Shown here: positions 28,680 to 37,814 of the stretch, piece after piece | How positions within the stretch are numbered: position 1 is the stretch's first letter | How the letters are laid out: every line of letters starts with the position of its first letter | Origin: Fibrobacterota bacterium | Lineage (GTDB): Bacteria; Fibrobacterota; Chitinivibrionia; Chitinivibrionales; Chitinispirillaceae | DNA length: 64,000 nucleotides | Assembly (NCBI GenBank): GCA_023412475.1 | Contig: JAEYNR010000041.1 | Coordinates: forward strand, 51,279-115,278 | Direction: 5' to 3' | Notes under the pieces: generated by a model | What the model was told of the DNA's origin: nothing | Seen by the model: only the letters and a program-made list of their open reading frames with translations | The model's database searches: none | Translations under genes and position numbers: made by a program

Positions 28680-29054
28680 ATGGCCGTTAAGGTAGTAGTC
28701 ATTGAAGATGAGGAATTTCTTACCGAACTTATTAAGATAAATCTGAGGCTGCGGGGAATAGATGTAACTACCGCAGAATATGGAGAGGATGGATATTCCA
28801 AGGTTCTTGAAGAAAGGCCTGATTTAGTTCTGTTGGATGCCAGACTTCCCGACATTGATGGCTGGGAGATTTGTAAACGAATAAAAAGCAATGATGAAGT
28901 AAATATGATTCCGGTAGTATTTGTAACGGCTGCGGCGCAGGAAAGTGACAGGTTGAGGGCAAAAGAGGCGGGGTCGGATGGATTTCTGGCTAAACCTTTT
29001 CAGATTACAGAATTGTTGAATACCATAAAAAAATATTCTGTTTCATCTGAGTGA
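28680..29054 (+). CDS. single-domain response regulator (CheY-like)
   Basis: 124-residue receiver with all conserved residues: acidic pair D10/E11, phosphoacceptor D53 (VLLDARLPD), T83 and K105 (LAKPFQ). No output domain. AAAGGAATTAAGC precedes the ATG. It follows the multi-PAS gene closely on the same strand and is the likely partner in a phosphorelay, although no histidine kinase is encoded in the window. Confidence 0.93.
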   Translation: MAVKVVVIEDEEFLTELIKINLRLRGIDVTTAEYGEDGYSKVLEERPDLVLLDARLPDIDGWEICKRIKSNDEVNMIPVVFVTAAAQESDRLRAKEAGSDGFLAKPFQITELLNTIKKYSVSSE

Positions 29055-29071
29055 TAGTGTCAGGCAGTAAG

Positions 29072-29138
29072 TAGTGTCTACCCGAAAACTTTCTTTTCTG
29101 CAACTCGCAGACAAATACTAGTTTCTGGATAGACACTA
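29072..29138. repeat. imperfect 19-bp inverted repeat (terminator or tiny MITE)
   Basis: TAGTGTCTACCCGAAAACT (29072-29090) is repeated inverted as AGTTTCTGGATAGACACTA (29120-29138), 17 of 19 matching, around a 29-base loop. A second partial right arm (AGTGGACACTACT, 29141-29153) can pair with the same left arm. Placed between convergent genes: either a bidirectional terminator or a transposon-derived miniature element. Confidence 0.55.
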
Positions 29139-29160
29139 AGAGTGGACACTACTCTCGTTT

Positions 29161-30822
29161 TTAAATCACAGAGTGTTCCAGAGTGATTGTTTCGCTGGCC
29201 AAATCACAGACTTCACTGGGTCCGAAGTACTGAATGGGACCAGGGTAAAGATACTCATCGTTCATGGCCCAACTGTCGCGATTAGCTGCAAAGTACTGGA
29301 ATGGTTTCTGATTCAACTCCACCAGAGCCTTTTTAATTACCGGTTTCTTTTTGCCGTGTCGACGTTCCAGATTCATCATCATGGTAAGAGGAATCCCACC
29401 TGCTATCCATTGGTCTGCAGGCTTAGTAAGGTTGCGCACAGAAGAGATGTAACCGCTTTTTCCTGAACCGATCAAAGCGGATGCAGTGTATCCCAGGCTG
29501 TAGCAGTAATCGGCATCGAAATTTGATGGAGCAGCGCAGCGGCCTTCATAACCCAGAAAATGGTTTTGAGTTGAGAATTTTCCTTTGAATTCGCCTTTTG
29601 CTTTCCATTCGCGCAGAAGATCTCCCACCAGATCAATAAGCAGCTTTTCGGTTTCGATTTTTGATACCTGAACATTGCCATGAGGGTCACGATCAGCAAG
29701 AAGCTGCATTTGTATAGCGTGAGGAAGACTGGAGAAGGCTTTCGAAGACTCGGAGTCGAGTTTACTGTTCACAAACTGGAACTTGTCATCATCACTAAGC
29801 GAGTCAAAATATGCTGCATTAGCAGCCAGAATGTCATTAAGCTCACTGATAAGTTTTTTCATTTCAGGAATAAATTCAATAAGACCTTCGGGAACCAAAA
29901 GAGTGCCAAATTCTTTACCCGCATCGGATCTTTTTTTCACCAAAGTTGCGATATCAATGGCGATGTCGCGCAGAGTGGTTTGTTTTTGGGCGATTTCTTC
30001 GGAAATTATGGTGTAGTTTGTGTGGGTTTTAAGGGCACATTCCAAGGCAATGTGAGAGGCGCTTCGACCCATCAGTTTAATAAAATGCCAATACTTTTTA
30101 GCTGAATTTGCATCACGCTGAATGTTACCGATCACTTCGGAGTAAACTTTGGTAGCTGTATCAAAGCCAAAAGAGGTTTCGATCCACTCGTTTTTGAGAT
30201 CTCCATCGATGGTTTTAGGGCATCCAATCACCAGAATACCACTGTTTTTTTTCAGACAATATTCAGCCAGCATACAGGCATTGGTGTTGGAGTCATCACC
30301 ACCAATAATTACAAGTGCAGAAACACCTTGCGAATTGCAGTTTGCAATTACCTTGTCAAACTGTTCTTCATTTTCCAGTTTTGTACGGCCGGATCCGATG
30401 ATATCGAAGCCGCCAGTATTGCGGTAATCGTCAATTATTTTGTCATCAAACCTAATAGATTTATTATCTAACAGGCCGCTGGGACCGCCAAGAAATCCAA
30501 AAAGTTCGTTATCGGAATTCATGCTTTTGAGCCCATCATAGAGACCAGCGATTACGTTATGCCCACCGGGGGCCTGACCACCAGAGAGAATAACGCCGGC
30601 TTTTATGGCGGGGTTTTTTTGATCCGATTTTGATTCGAAGGAAGCTACCGGCAGGCCATATGTATTAGGAAATAGAGCCTTGGTTTCAATTTGGTCAGCT
30701 ATAGATTGAGTAGGCCCTCCAAGCTCCGCTTTGACGTTACTTCCAAACTGAGCCAGCACTTTTGGAAGTTTAGGTTTATAAGCTGCGCGGGCTGCTTGAA
30801 GAGGAGATATTGGTTTTGACAT
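29161..30822 (-). CDS. diphosphate--fructose-6-phosphate 1-phosphotransferase, long type
   Basis: PPi-dependent phosphofructokinase, a reversible glycolytic step that uses pyrophosphate in place of ATP. Motifs: GGQAPGGHNVIAG (81-93), IIGGDDSNTNAC (172-183) where GGDD rather than GGDG marks PPi use, PKTIDGDLKN (202-211) and MGRSASHIALECAL for fructose-6-phosphate binding. The 553-residue length fits the long group found in plants, spirochaetes and many anaerobes. It is convergent with the receiver gene. The family II pyrophosphatase at 33701 would compete for the same PPi pool. Confidence 0.94.
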   Translation of the reverse strand: MSKPISPLQAARAAYKPKLPKVLAQFGSNVKAELGGPTQSIADQIETKALFPNTYGLPVASFESKSDQKNPAIKAGVILSGGQAPGGHNVIAGLYDGLKSMNSDNELFGFLGGPSGLLDNKSIRFDDKIIDDYRNTGGFDIIGSGRTKLENEEQFDKVIANCNSQGVSALVIIGGDDSNTNACMLAEYCLKKNSGILVIGCPKTIDGDLKNEWIETSFGFDTATKVYSEVIGNIQRDANSAKKYWHFIKLMGRSASHIALECALKTHTNYTIISEEIAQKQTTLRDIAIDIATLVKKRSDAGKEFGTLLVPEGLIEFIPEMKKLISELNDILAANAAYFDSLSDDDKFQFVNSKLDSESSKAFSSLPHAIQMQLLADRDPHGNVQVSKIETEKLLIDLVGDLLREWKAKGEFKGKFSTQNHFLGYEGRCAAPSNFDADYCYSLGYTASALIGSGKSGYISSVRNLTKPADQWIAGGIPLTMMMNLERRHGKKKPVIKKALVELNQKPFQYFAANRDSWAMNDEYLYPGPIQYFGPSEVCDLASETITLEHSVI

Positions 30823-31077
30823 CTTAAGGCCGTCCTTTTAGGCTGATAGTTAATAAATCTGAAGATTTTTTTATTAAAACATAAGAAAATAATTAATAGT
30901 CATTACTCGGGCAGAGGTTAAAAACAGGATTTTAACGCCAGCTCATATTGTTGCTGCTTTTTTGGAAAATGATCGTTAGAAAGAAAATGATTTTTGATTT
31001 GATATTAAAATGTATTTTCTATGGTTATTTATAGGAAACAGAACCTGTTAAAAAATTTCAGGAGAGTCAGGTCAGAG

Positions 31078-32505
31078 ATGTTTTATATAACAACTACGCT
31101 TCCTTATGCTAATTCTGTGCCACATGTGGGACATGCAATTGAATTTTTTCAGGCAGATGCATATGCTCGTTATTTCAGGAAAAAATTGGGCGAAAAGAAG
31201 GTCTTTTTTAATGTTGGTGTGGATGAGCATGGTTTGAAAGTTTTCACCACAGCCAGAGATCATGGCAAGAGTGTGAAGCAGTATCTGGATGAACTGGTGC
31301 CAAAGTGGAAAGAATTCTGTGAAAAGTTTCGCATCAGTAATGATTATTTCTATCGCACCTCTGATCCCGATCATCATCAGGGGGCACAGCGGGTTTGGCA
31401 ACACTGCCTTGAAAAGGGTGATATTTACAAGAAATACTATGAAGGTTATTACTGTGTGGGCTGTGAGGCTTTTCTTCTGGAGCGGGATCTTGTAAATGGT
31501 AAATGTCCCGATCATTGTGCTGCTCCAGTTCGCCAATCCGAAGAGAATTACTTCTTCAGATTATCAAGGTATAGTGAAGCGATACTGGAATACCTGCAGA
31601 ATAATCCTGATTTTTTAAAACCTGCAGCAAAAATGCATGAGTTGGTTAATTTTGTGCAGAATATGGAAGATATAAGTGTTTCCCGTTCCAGAACCAGCCT
31701 TCCCTGGGGAATAGAGGTGCCTGATGATCCGGAACATACAATGTATGTGTGGTTTGACGCATTGACCAACTATATCAGTGTCTTAGGTTTTGACAACGAT
31801 ATGGAACGTTTCAGCAACTGGTGGCCGGGAGTTCAGATCTGTGGCCCTGACAATTTAAGGTTTCAGGGCGCAATATGGCAGGGAATGCTGGCTTCACTTG
31901 GTCTCCCTTTTACAAAGAAATTGCTTGTTCATGGTACAATTCTGGGACCTGATGGACAGAAGATGTCCAAGTCTATAGGGAATGTGGTTTCACCGCTGGA
32001 GCAGTTTGAAAAATATGGTTCCGATGTTTGTCGTTTCTATATGTTAGGAGTGCTAAGGCCTTATTCGGACTGTAGTTATCGGGAGGTGGACCTTAAGGAG
32101 GCTTATAATTCACAACTGGCCAATAATTATGGCAATCTTTTAAACCGGGTCATTCATCTGGCCAATATAAAAGAGATCGATTTGTTTGATAAATCCTGTG
32201 TATCTGCCGAGTTCGGTGCAATTGTGGAGGGCTACAGGGAGCAGATCGAGAAAGCCTATGAGAATTTTGAACTTCATGATGCTGTCAGATTAATTGGAGA
32301 GCTGGTATCTCTGGGTAATCAGCATATCCATGAGAAAGAGCCCTGGAAACAGAAGACTGAACTTGCAAAAATTACTATTAATAACGTTTCTGCACTGGTT
32401 CAGATAGCCACCGAGTTTTATGAACCGATAATACCCGATGGAGCTATAAAAGCAATGAAGGCATTGCGAAAAAGAGAAAAGGTTATTTTATATCCCCGAA
32501 TTTGA
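31078..32505 (+). CDS. metG: methionyl-tRNA synthetase
   Basis: Charges tRNA-Met; cytosolic class I synthetase. HVGH (16-19) is the HIGH motif, KMSKS (295-299) is intact, and a single zinc knuckle is formed by CVGCEAF...KCPDHC. The protein ends after the anticodon-binding helical domain, without the C-terminal tRNA-binding OB domain present in E. coli MetG. The frame extends to 31021, but the catalytic core starts exactly at MFYITTTLPYANS and AGGAGAG lies upstream, so I use the ATG at 31078 (475 residues). hisC begins 18 bases after the stop, suggesting co-transcription. Confidence 0.95.
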   Translation: MFYITTTLPYANSVPHVGHAIEFFQADAYARYFRKKLGEKKVFFNVGVDEHGLKVFTTARDHGKSVKQYLDELVPKWKEFCEKFRISNDYFYRTSDPDHHQGAQRVWQHCLEKGDIYKKYYEGYYCVGCEAFLLERDLVNGKCPDHCAAPVRQSEENYFFRLSRYSEAILEYLQNNPDFLKPAAKMHELVNFVQNMEDISVSRSRTSLPWGIEVPDDPEHTMYVWFDALTNYISVLGFDNDMERFSNWWPGVQICGPDNLRFQGAIWQGMLASLGLPFTKKLLVHGTILGPDGQKMSKSIGNVVSPLEQFEKYGSDVCRFYMLGVLRPYSDCSYREVDLKEAYNSQLANNYGNLLNRVIHLANIKEIDLFDKSCVSAEFGAIVEGYREQIEKAYENFELHDAVRLIGELVSLGNQHIHEKEPWKQKTELAKITINNVSALVQIATEFYEPIIPDGAIKAMKALRKREKVILYPRI

Positions 32506-32523
32506 ATTTATTATGGAGAAAAA

Positions 32524-33594
32524 ATGAGCAGGTATTGGAATAGTACGATTAAAAATCTTAAGTCTTATGTCCCTGGAGAACAGCCTAAAGACAAACGATA
32601 CATCAAGTTAAATACAAATGAAAATCCTTATCCGCCATCACCCAGGGTCATCGAGGCTGTAAAAAATGCGGCTAATGAAGATTTGCGCCTTTACCCTGAT
32701 CCCAATGCCGATGAACTGCGAAAAGTTATTGCCAGCTATCATGGATTAAAAACAGATCAGGTTTTTGTGGGAAATGGCTCTGATGAGATTCTTGGCTTTG
32801 CTTTCGGAGCTTTTTTTGATTCAGATAACCCTATTTTGTTTCCAGACATAACATACAGTTTTTATCCGGTTTATGCCAATCTCTTTCATCTGAATTACAA
32901 AACAATACCGGTAGATGAAGCATTTGCTATTTGTGAAGAGCAGTACCTCATTGAGAATGGGGGGATTATTATACCTAATCCAAACGCTCCCACATCCAGA
33001 CATCTCTCTAATGAGCAAATTTATAAAATGGTGGACTATAATTATAGTAAATGTGGTAAAATTGTTGTAATTGATGAGGCTTATATTGATTTTGGCGGAG
33101 ATTCAGTAGTTAAATATGTTCGGGATTTTCCAAATCTGCTCGTTATACAGACGTTATCAAAAGCAAGATCTATGGCTGGGTTGAGAATCGGTTTCGCACT
33201 GGGAGCTGAGGAGATTATACAGGGTCTCAACCAGATCAAGAATTCGTTTAACTCCTATACTCTGGATAGAGTGGCAATGGCAGCCGCCAGAGAAGCTTTC
33301 CTGGACAAGCCATATTTTGAGGAGATGACAAAGAAAGTTGTTGACACTCGCGAATGGGTTATCAGCAGATTAAGAGCTATGGGGTGCACTGTGATGGATT
33401 CCAGGGCTAATTTTATTTTCATGAGTCATCCTGAAATGGCAGCAGGAGATTTATTTGCAAAGCTCAAGGAACGTGGAATATTGGTGCGATACTTTAATAT
33501 GCCCAGAATCGACAACTTTTTACGAGTGAGTATTGGAACTGATGAGGAGATGAAAAAGTTTTGTGAAGTAGTGGAAGAAATTAAAAATTTATAA
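32524..33594 (+). CDS. hisC: histidinol-phosphate aminotransferase
   Basis: PLP-dependent class I/II aminotransferase of histidine biosynthesis. LNTNENPYPPSP at the N-terminus, VGNGSDEIL (84-90), PNPNAPTSRHLS and the PLP lysine K213 in TLSKARSMAGLRIGFA, and the C-terminal FLRVSIGT arginine. Length 356 is normal. TATGGAGAAAA precedes the ATG, directly after metG. Related enzymes acting on aromatic amino acids share the same motifs, but HisC is the best reading. Confidence 0.92.
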   Translation: MSRYWNSTIKNLKSYVPGEQPKDKRYIKLNTNENPYPPSPRVIEAVKNAANEDLRLYPDPNADELRKVIASYHGLKTDQVFVGNGSDEILGFAFGAFFDSDNPILFPDITYSFYPVYANLFHLNYKTIPVDEAFAICEEQYLIENGGIIIPNPNAPTSRHLSNEQIYKMVDYNYSKCGKIVVIDEAYIDFGGDSVVKYVRDFPNLLVIQTLSKARSMAGLRIGFALGAEEIIQGLNQIKNSFNSYTLDRVAMAAAREAFLDKPYFEEMTKKVVDTREWVISRLRAMGCTVMDSRANFIFMSHPEMAAGDLFAKLKERGILVRYFNMPRIDNFLRVSIGTDEEMKKFCEVVEEIKNL

Positions 33595-33700
33595 ATGTGA
33601 GTTACTGCTCAGAATAAAACAGATCAAACGATCACTCGTTTTCGGAAAATAACAAGCCTGCAAAGCCAAAACATAATCATTTTTTTTCAAAGAGGAGTTA

Positions 33701-35053
33701 ATGGATCATTTAGAGCTAAACCCTATTTACATAGCCGGTCACTTAAATCCCGACATTGATTCTATTGCATCAGCGATGGGCTATGCCTGGTTGTTACACG
33801 AACGAGATGGTAAAAATGCCATAGCAGTAAGAACCGGTTCATTGACTGCTCAAACTTCATGGTTACTGCAGAAAGTGGGACTGGAACCACCGATACTATT
33901 AACTGATGCGTCTCCCAGGTTTAACCGGATAGCCAGGCCGCTGCCACCGATATTGCCAGATCGACCTTTACATGAAGCACTTTCAATTATTTCGTCACAT
34001 TCGATAGGTGTTCCGATAGTAGGTTCTGATAATGTTCCATTGGGATTAGTTACCGGAGGTAGTGTTTTTAAACTGCTATCAAACCAGATAAGAAATCTGC
34101 TTGATCTTGAGAAGGTATCGGTAGCAACTTTGTTCTCTATAAAATGTAGAGATTCCATGGATTCTGAGGTTCTGCGGTTTCCTTTATCGATGCGGGTCAG
34201 TGATGCACGCAGAAAAGTTTTAAATGAAGAGCGCAATGATTTTATAGTTACCAGAGATGATGGTACATATTTTGGGGTTTGCAGATCACCGGACATTCTG
34301 ACACCGCCCAAAATGCAACTGATTCTGGTGGATCATAACGAAGCTTCACAATCGATTAGAGCACTCGAGGAAGCTGAGCTGATCGAGGTAATAGATCATC
34401 ACAGGGTTGGAACACAATACACTAAAACAACGATACCTTTTTATATCGATTGTGTAGGAAGCACATCGACTCTGATCAGTGAGAGAATAATGGCTTCGGG
34501 ATTGGTACCACCGCCTACTATCGTAGCTTTACTTCTGGCTGGCGTGATTTCCGATACATTGCTTCTTGCATCTCCGACCACCACTGATAGAGACCAAATA
34601 ATTGTTGAGCGTTTGATGGAACAGGTCAGGAAAAGTGAAATCCTGCCGTATAAAGATTATCAGGAATTCGGAGAAGCTCTATTTTCTGAAAGTTCAAGTC
34701 TGTCAGTTTTATCCCCTGAAAAGATAGTAATGACCGATCTGAAGTTATACAACATGAAGGAAAACAAGTTTGGCCTTGCCCAAATAGAGGTAGGAAACAT
34801 TAATGAACTTGGTCCCAAGGTAAATGAGATTTCAGAAGCATTGGAAGAATTATGTGGATCAAAGGAATTAGAGTTTGCGGTATTAATGGTAACCGATGTG
34901 GTCAGGGCTAACAGCAGACTGGTAGTAGCTGGCAATCAGGCATTATTGAAGGATCTCCCGTATACTCCATTACCGGATCACACACTGGATGCAACAGGTA
35001 TTGTCAGTCGCAAAAAGCAGTTGCTGCCGGTGGTATTAGGACTATTGGAATGA
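33701..35053 (+). CDS. manganese-dependent inorganic pyrophosphatase with CBS domains
   Basis: Family II (DHH/DHHA2) pyrophosphatase. The metal site is HLNPDIDSIASA (H14, D18, D20), VDHNEASQS and IEVIDHHRVG; the DHHA2 domain with its basic substrate loop fills the C-terminal half (ATGIVSRKKQLLP). Between the first DHH strands and the second half is an insert of about 120 residues with two CBS motifs (RPLHEALSIISSHSIGVPIV; MRVSDARRKVLNEERNDFIV), the regulatory module that in characterised CBS-PPases is controlled by adenine nucleotides. No DRTGG domain is seen. AGAGGAG precedes the ATG. Confidence 0.94.
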   Translation: MDHLELNPIYIAGHLNPDIDSIASAMGYAWLLHERDGKNAIAVRTGSLTAQTSWLLQKVGLEPPILLTDASPRFNRIARPLPPILPDRPLHEALSIISSHSIGVPIVGSDNVPLGLVTGGSVFKLLSNQIRNLLDLEKVSVATLFSIKCRDSMDSEVLRFPLSMRVSDARRKVLNEERNDFIVTRDDGTYFGVCRSPDILTPPKMQLILVDHNEASQSIRALEEAELIEVIDHHRVGTQYTKTTIPFYIDCVGSTSTLISERIMASGLVPPPTIVALLLAGVISDTLLLASPTTTDRDQIIVERLMEQVRKSEILPYKDYQEFGEALFSESSSLSVLSPEKIVMTDLKLYNMKENKFGLAQIEVGNINELGPKVNEISEALEELCGSKELEFAVLMVTDVVRANSRLVVAGNQALLKDLPYTPLPDHTLDATGIVSRKKQLLPVVLGLLE

Positions 35054-35233
35054 TATTTTATTGATCAGCCAACAACGAACCGGCAATAAAAATAAACGCA
35101 GGGGTTTGCAGCAGTATGAGTCCTTACGTTTTATTATTTTATTATACTTGTCTTTTGACTTAGCTAAAAAGTAAATACTGGCCGCTTCTTTGCAAGTCCT
35201 CAATCACAGGGACTCTAAAGAGCGTTTCAGCAT

Positions 35234-36304
35234 ATGAAAAACAATCGGCTATTTGAATTGGATGCATTACGGGGAATAGCTGCTCTGGCAGTTGTGGTGT
35301 ATCACTACTTTCATCGTTACAATGAAGTGCACAACCGGCCAGAAGCGATTATTGACTGGGTATATTTTGGGAAGTACGGGGCACAGTTCTTTTTTATCAT
35401 AAGTGGGTTTGTTATCTACTGGACTTTGAGCAAAGTAGAGAAACCCTTAGATTTTCTGATATCCAGGTTTTCAAGATTATACCCAGTATATTGGGTAGCA
35501 GTTATTATTACCTTTTCCATAGTTGCAATTACAGGACTTCCAGGTAAAGAGGTGTCAATCTACGAGGCATTATACAATCTGTTGATGTTTCATGAATACT
35601 TCAAAATACCTCATGTAGACGGGGTATATTGGACATTGACTGTAGAGCTGACATTTTACTTCTGGATTTTCATACTTTACCTGAGCAGACAATTAAAAAG
35701 AGCGGAATACTGGATGTTACCGGTTTTAATTGTAGCAGTTCTTCAATCGAGCGGTTTTTTTAAATTACCTGGAATTGTAAACAAAATATTAATTACTTAC
35801 CATATAAGTTTTTTCATCGCTGGGATCTCTTTTTATAAGATTATCAATAAAAACTCTGACAGATTCACCATTCCATTAATAATTTTTTCTCTTATTTCAA
35901 CTGCATTTATAATATCAATTAAGCACTTTCTGGTATTTTCTGCTTTTTATGCCTGTTTCTACCTTGCAATATCAGGTAGAATGAAATTTTTATCCTTTAA
36001 ACCATTCGTTTTTCTGGGTGGCATCTCCTACTCCTTATATTTACTGCATCAAAATATCGGTTTTGTGATTTTAAACAAGTTTTACGAAAACCAGCTACCC
36101 ACGACACTTGGTGCTTTTCTGTCGATTGCGCTTTGTGTATTATTTGCTTCTTTATTAAATAAGTATGTAGAAAAACCAGCGCTTTCAGCGATAAGGGATT
36201 TTTACAAATACAATCAGAAAATGAAGCTAAATATCAAATCCCAAAGAAGAAAAGGCACGAAATACGAAATACGAAAAACGAAACAAGAACAAGAAATAGG
36301 ATAA
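35234..36304 (+). CDS. acyltransferase 3 family membrane protein
   Basis: Integral-membrane O-acyltransferase (OafA/YrhL type) that decorates surface sugars. Starts FELDALRGIAALAVVVYHYFHR, whose RG and H residues are the family signature, then about ten hydrophobic helices with the conserved W/R loops (SRFSRLYPVYW, VDGVYWTLTVELTFY, GGISYSLYLLHQNI). The last 25 residues (KGTKYEIRKTKQEQE...) are translated from the dispersed repeat starting at 36256, so the natural C-terminus has been replaced or extended by repeat sequence. Target glycan unknown. Confidence 0.88.
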   Translation: MKNNRLFELDALRGIAALAVVVYHYFHRYNEVHNRPEAIIDWVYFGKYGAQFFFIISGFVIYWTLSKVEKPLDFLISRFSRLYPVYWVAVIITFSIVAITGLPGKEVSIYEALYNLLMFHEYFKIPHVDGVYWTLTVELTFYFWIFILYLSRQLKRAEYWMLPVLIVAVLQSSGFFKLPGIVNKILITYHISFFIAGISFYKIINKNSDRFTIPLIIFSLISTAFIISIKHFLVFSAFYACFYLAISGRMKFLSFKPFVFLGGISYSLYLLHQNIGFVILNKFYENQLPTTLGAFLSIALCVLFASLLNKYVEKPALSAIRDFYKYNQKMKLNIKSQRRKGTKYEIRKTKQEQEIG

Positions 36305-36397
36305 AGAACTCAATGATAGACTTTAGCTGCCTTGAAACACTCTTATTCCTGTTTAGAATTTAAGAATTTTGATTTGGAACTTTTTCTGTTTGGATAT
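36256..36397 (+). repeat. dispersed intergenic repeat, copy 1
   Basis: Two-part repeat. Part one is a run of CACGAAATACGAAA-type words (36256-36300); part two (36332-36397, from TTGAAACACTCTTATTCCTG to TTTGGATATT) is the same as 44323-44390 in about three quarters of positions. Same orientation as copy 2, opposite to copies 3 and 4. It provides the C-terminal codons and stop of the acyltransferase gene. Confidence 0.7.
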
Positions 36398-36467
36398 TAT
36401 TAGCTGTTAGTTCAGAGTTTTCTTATGGTCAGTCAATTGATTAATATTTAATTGCTGAACTAATAAT

Positions 36468-36495
36468 AAAAAGTTGCCTTTAAAGACAACTTTTT
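36468..36495 (-). terminator. intrinsic terminator after the small membrane ORF
   Basis: On the minus strand AAAAAGTTGTC / GGCAACTTTTT forms an almost perfect stem (one G-T pair) around TTTAAA, ending in a T-run, 22 bases after the stop of the small gene at 36518. It would also work from the plus strand for the acyltransferase transcript. Confidence 0.7.
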
Positions 36496-36517
36496 ATAAG
36501 ATACTTTCTTTTCGGCC

Positions 36518-36778
36518 TTATTTTCCTTCCATGTTCATTTTCCTGATATTGAGGTTATTGATATCCAAAGTATCGATTTTCATGCTTTTTATCAATAGTT
36601 TGGCAATCATCAGTTTGCCAACACAAAATATTCCCAAAGCAGTCATTCCAGCAAAAAAGGAACCGCTTGCTCTGAGTCTGGTTAAAAACGCGTTCATTTT
36701 AAGGATTTTAATTGATTTGATTGGGTGATAATGCAGAGGACAAGGCTTCTTACGTTTCAATAGTTTCATAAGTCTCAT
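36518..36778 (-). CDS. small membrane protein, unknown function
   Basis: 86 residues, unrecognised. It has a full ribosome binding site (GGGAGGTGAATA before the ATG) and its own terminator, which argues that it is real. The N-terminal half is strongly basic, followed by one hydrophobic segment (SGSFFAGMTALGIFCVGKLMIAKLL), and the end IDTLDINNLNIRKMNME repeats a short L/I-x-x-L/I-N rhythm reminiscent of pentapeptide-like sequence. Probably membrane-associated. Divergent from the metalloprotease gene. Confidence 0.6.
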   Translation of the reverse strand: MRLMKLLKRKKPCPLHYHPIKSIKILKMNAFLTRLRASGSFFAGMTALGIFCVGKLMIAKLLIKSMKIDTLDINNLNIRKMNMEGK

Positions 36779-37118
36779 TATTCACCTCCCTGGAGCAGAA
36801 AAAAAAGACGTTAATCAGCACAAAAATCAGTTGAGGAGACAGTTTCACTGCAACTATATATATAAGACTTCATATATAAGACTTCGATTTAATCTGATAA
36901 ACTTGAAAACTTAAAAGCGTTTCGAATTGAATCAATTGTCTTTAAAATGAAACCTTTAAATAGAGTTATTAACCAATTTTAACTGAAAAAAGGACATCAA
37001 TTATATTAATTTCAGCTTAGGTAGTTGCGCCTGGTTAAAAATGGCACGTTAATTGATTAACAGAAGCAAAAGAAAAAATTAAGTGATATAAACAAGTATC
37101 ACAGGGGGTGATTAAGGT
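36779..37118. other. divergent intergenic region
   Basis: About 340 AT-rich bases between the small membrane ORF and the metalloprotease gene. It contains a direct repeat of ATATATAAGACTTC at about 36856-36887 (two adjacent copies) that could be part of a promoter/operator; nothing else is recognisable. Confidence 0.4.
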
Positions 37119-37814
37119 ATGTTTATGTTTGATCCGATGTATCTGGTTTTTGCATTGCCTGGTTTAGCGCTGGCACTGTTTGCTTCATGGTATACCAAAT
37201 CGACTTTTAAAAAGTTTTCTAACTGGCAGTCACCTAATGGTCTCACTGGTGCACAGGCTGCTCGTCAGATGCTCTCTTCGGCAGGAATTAATGATGTGCG
37301 AATAGAGCAGGTTTCAGGATTTCTCTCTGATCATTATGATCCTACCTCCAAGGTGCTGAGGCTGTCTCCTTCGGTTTACAGTGAAAATAGTCTTTCTGCA
37401 GTCGGGGTAGCTTGTCATGAAGCAGGTCATGCAATCCAACATGCCAGAAGTTACGCATGGCTTCATTTTAGGACTGCCATGGTTCCTCTTACTAATATCT
37501 CCAGCTATTTTTCCTACATAGTTATTACTTTGGGATTTGTATTTGCTTCGAGCTCACTTGTGGGTTTGGGGGCTATTCTTTTCAGCGGGGCAGTGATTTT
37601 TTCATTGATTACATTGCCTGTAGAATGGGATGCCAGCAAAAGGGCCAAGCTTGCCATGGCTCAGGCAGGGCTTTTACCAAGTAAAGATGCTCATAATGCA
37701 GGTAAAGTACTTGATGCGGCTTTTTTAACTTATGTTGCTGCGGCTGCAAGTTCCATCCTGACTCTGCTTTATTATCTGTTTAGAGCAGGTCTTCTGGGTC
37801 GTGGTGATGATTGA
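37119..37814 (+). CDS. YugP-type zinc metallopeptidase, membrane-bound
   Basis: 231-residue integral-membrane protease family (DUF neutral zinc metallopeptidase 2, YugP). An N-terminal helix is followed by the soluble part with the zinc motif HEAGHAIQHA (about residue 107), then helices at about 130-155, 160-180 and 205-225. The third ligand is expected in VEWDASKRAKLAM. CAGGGGGTGATT upstream supports the ATG. The physiological substrate of the family is not known to me. Confidence 0.9.
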   Translation: MFMFDPMYLVFALPGLALALFASWYTKSTFKKFSNWQSPNGLTGAQAARQMLSSAGINDVRIEQVSGFLSDHYDPTSKVLRLSPSVYSENSLSAVGVACHEAGHAIQHARSYAWLHFRTAMVPLTNISSYFSYIVITLGFVFASSSLVGLGAILFSGAVIFSLITLPVEWDASKRAKLAMAQAGLLPSKDAHNAGKVLDAAFLTYVAAAASSILTLLYYLFRAGLLGRGDD

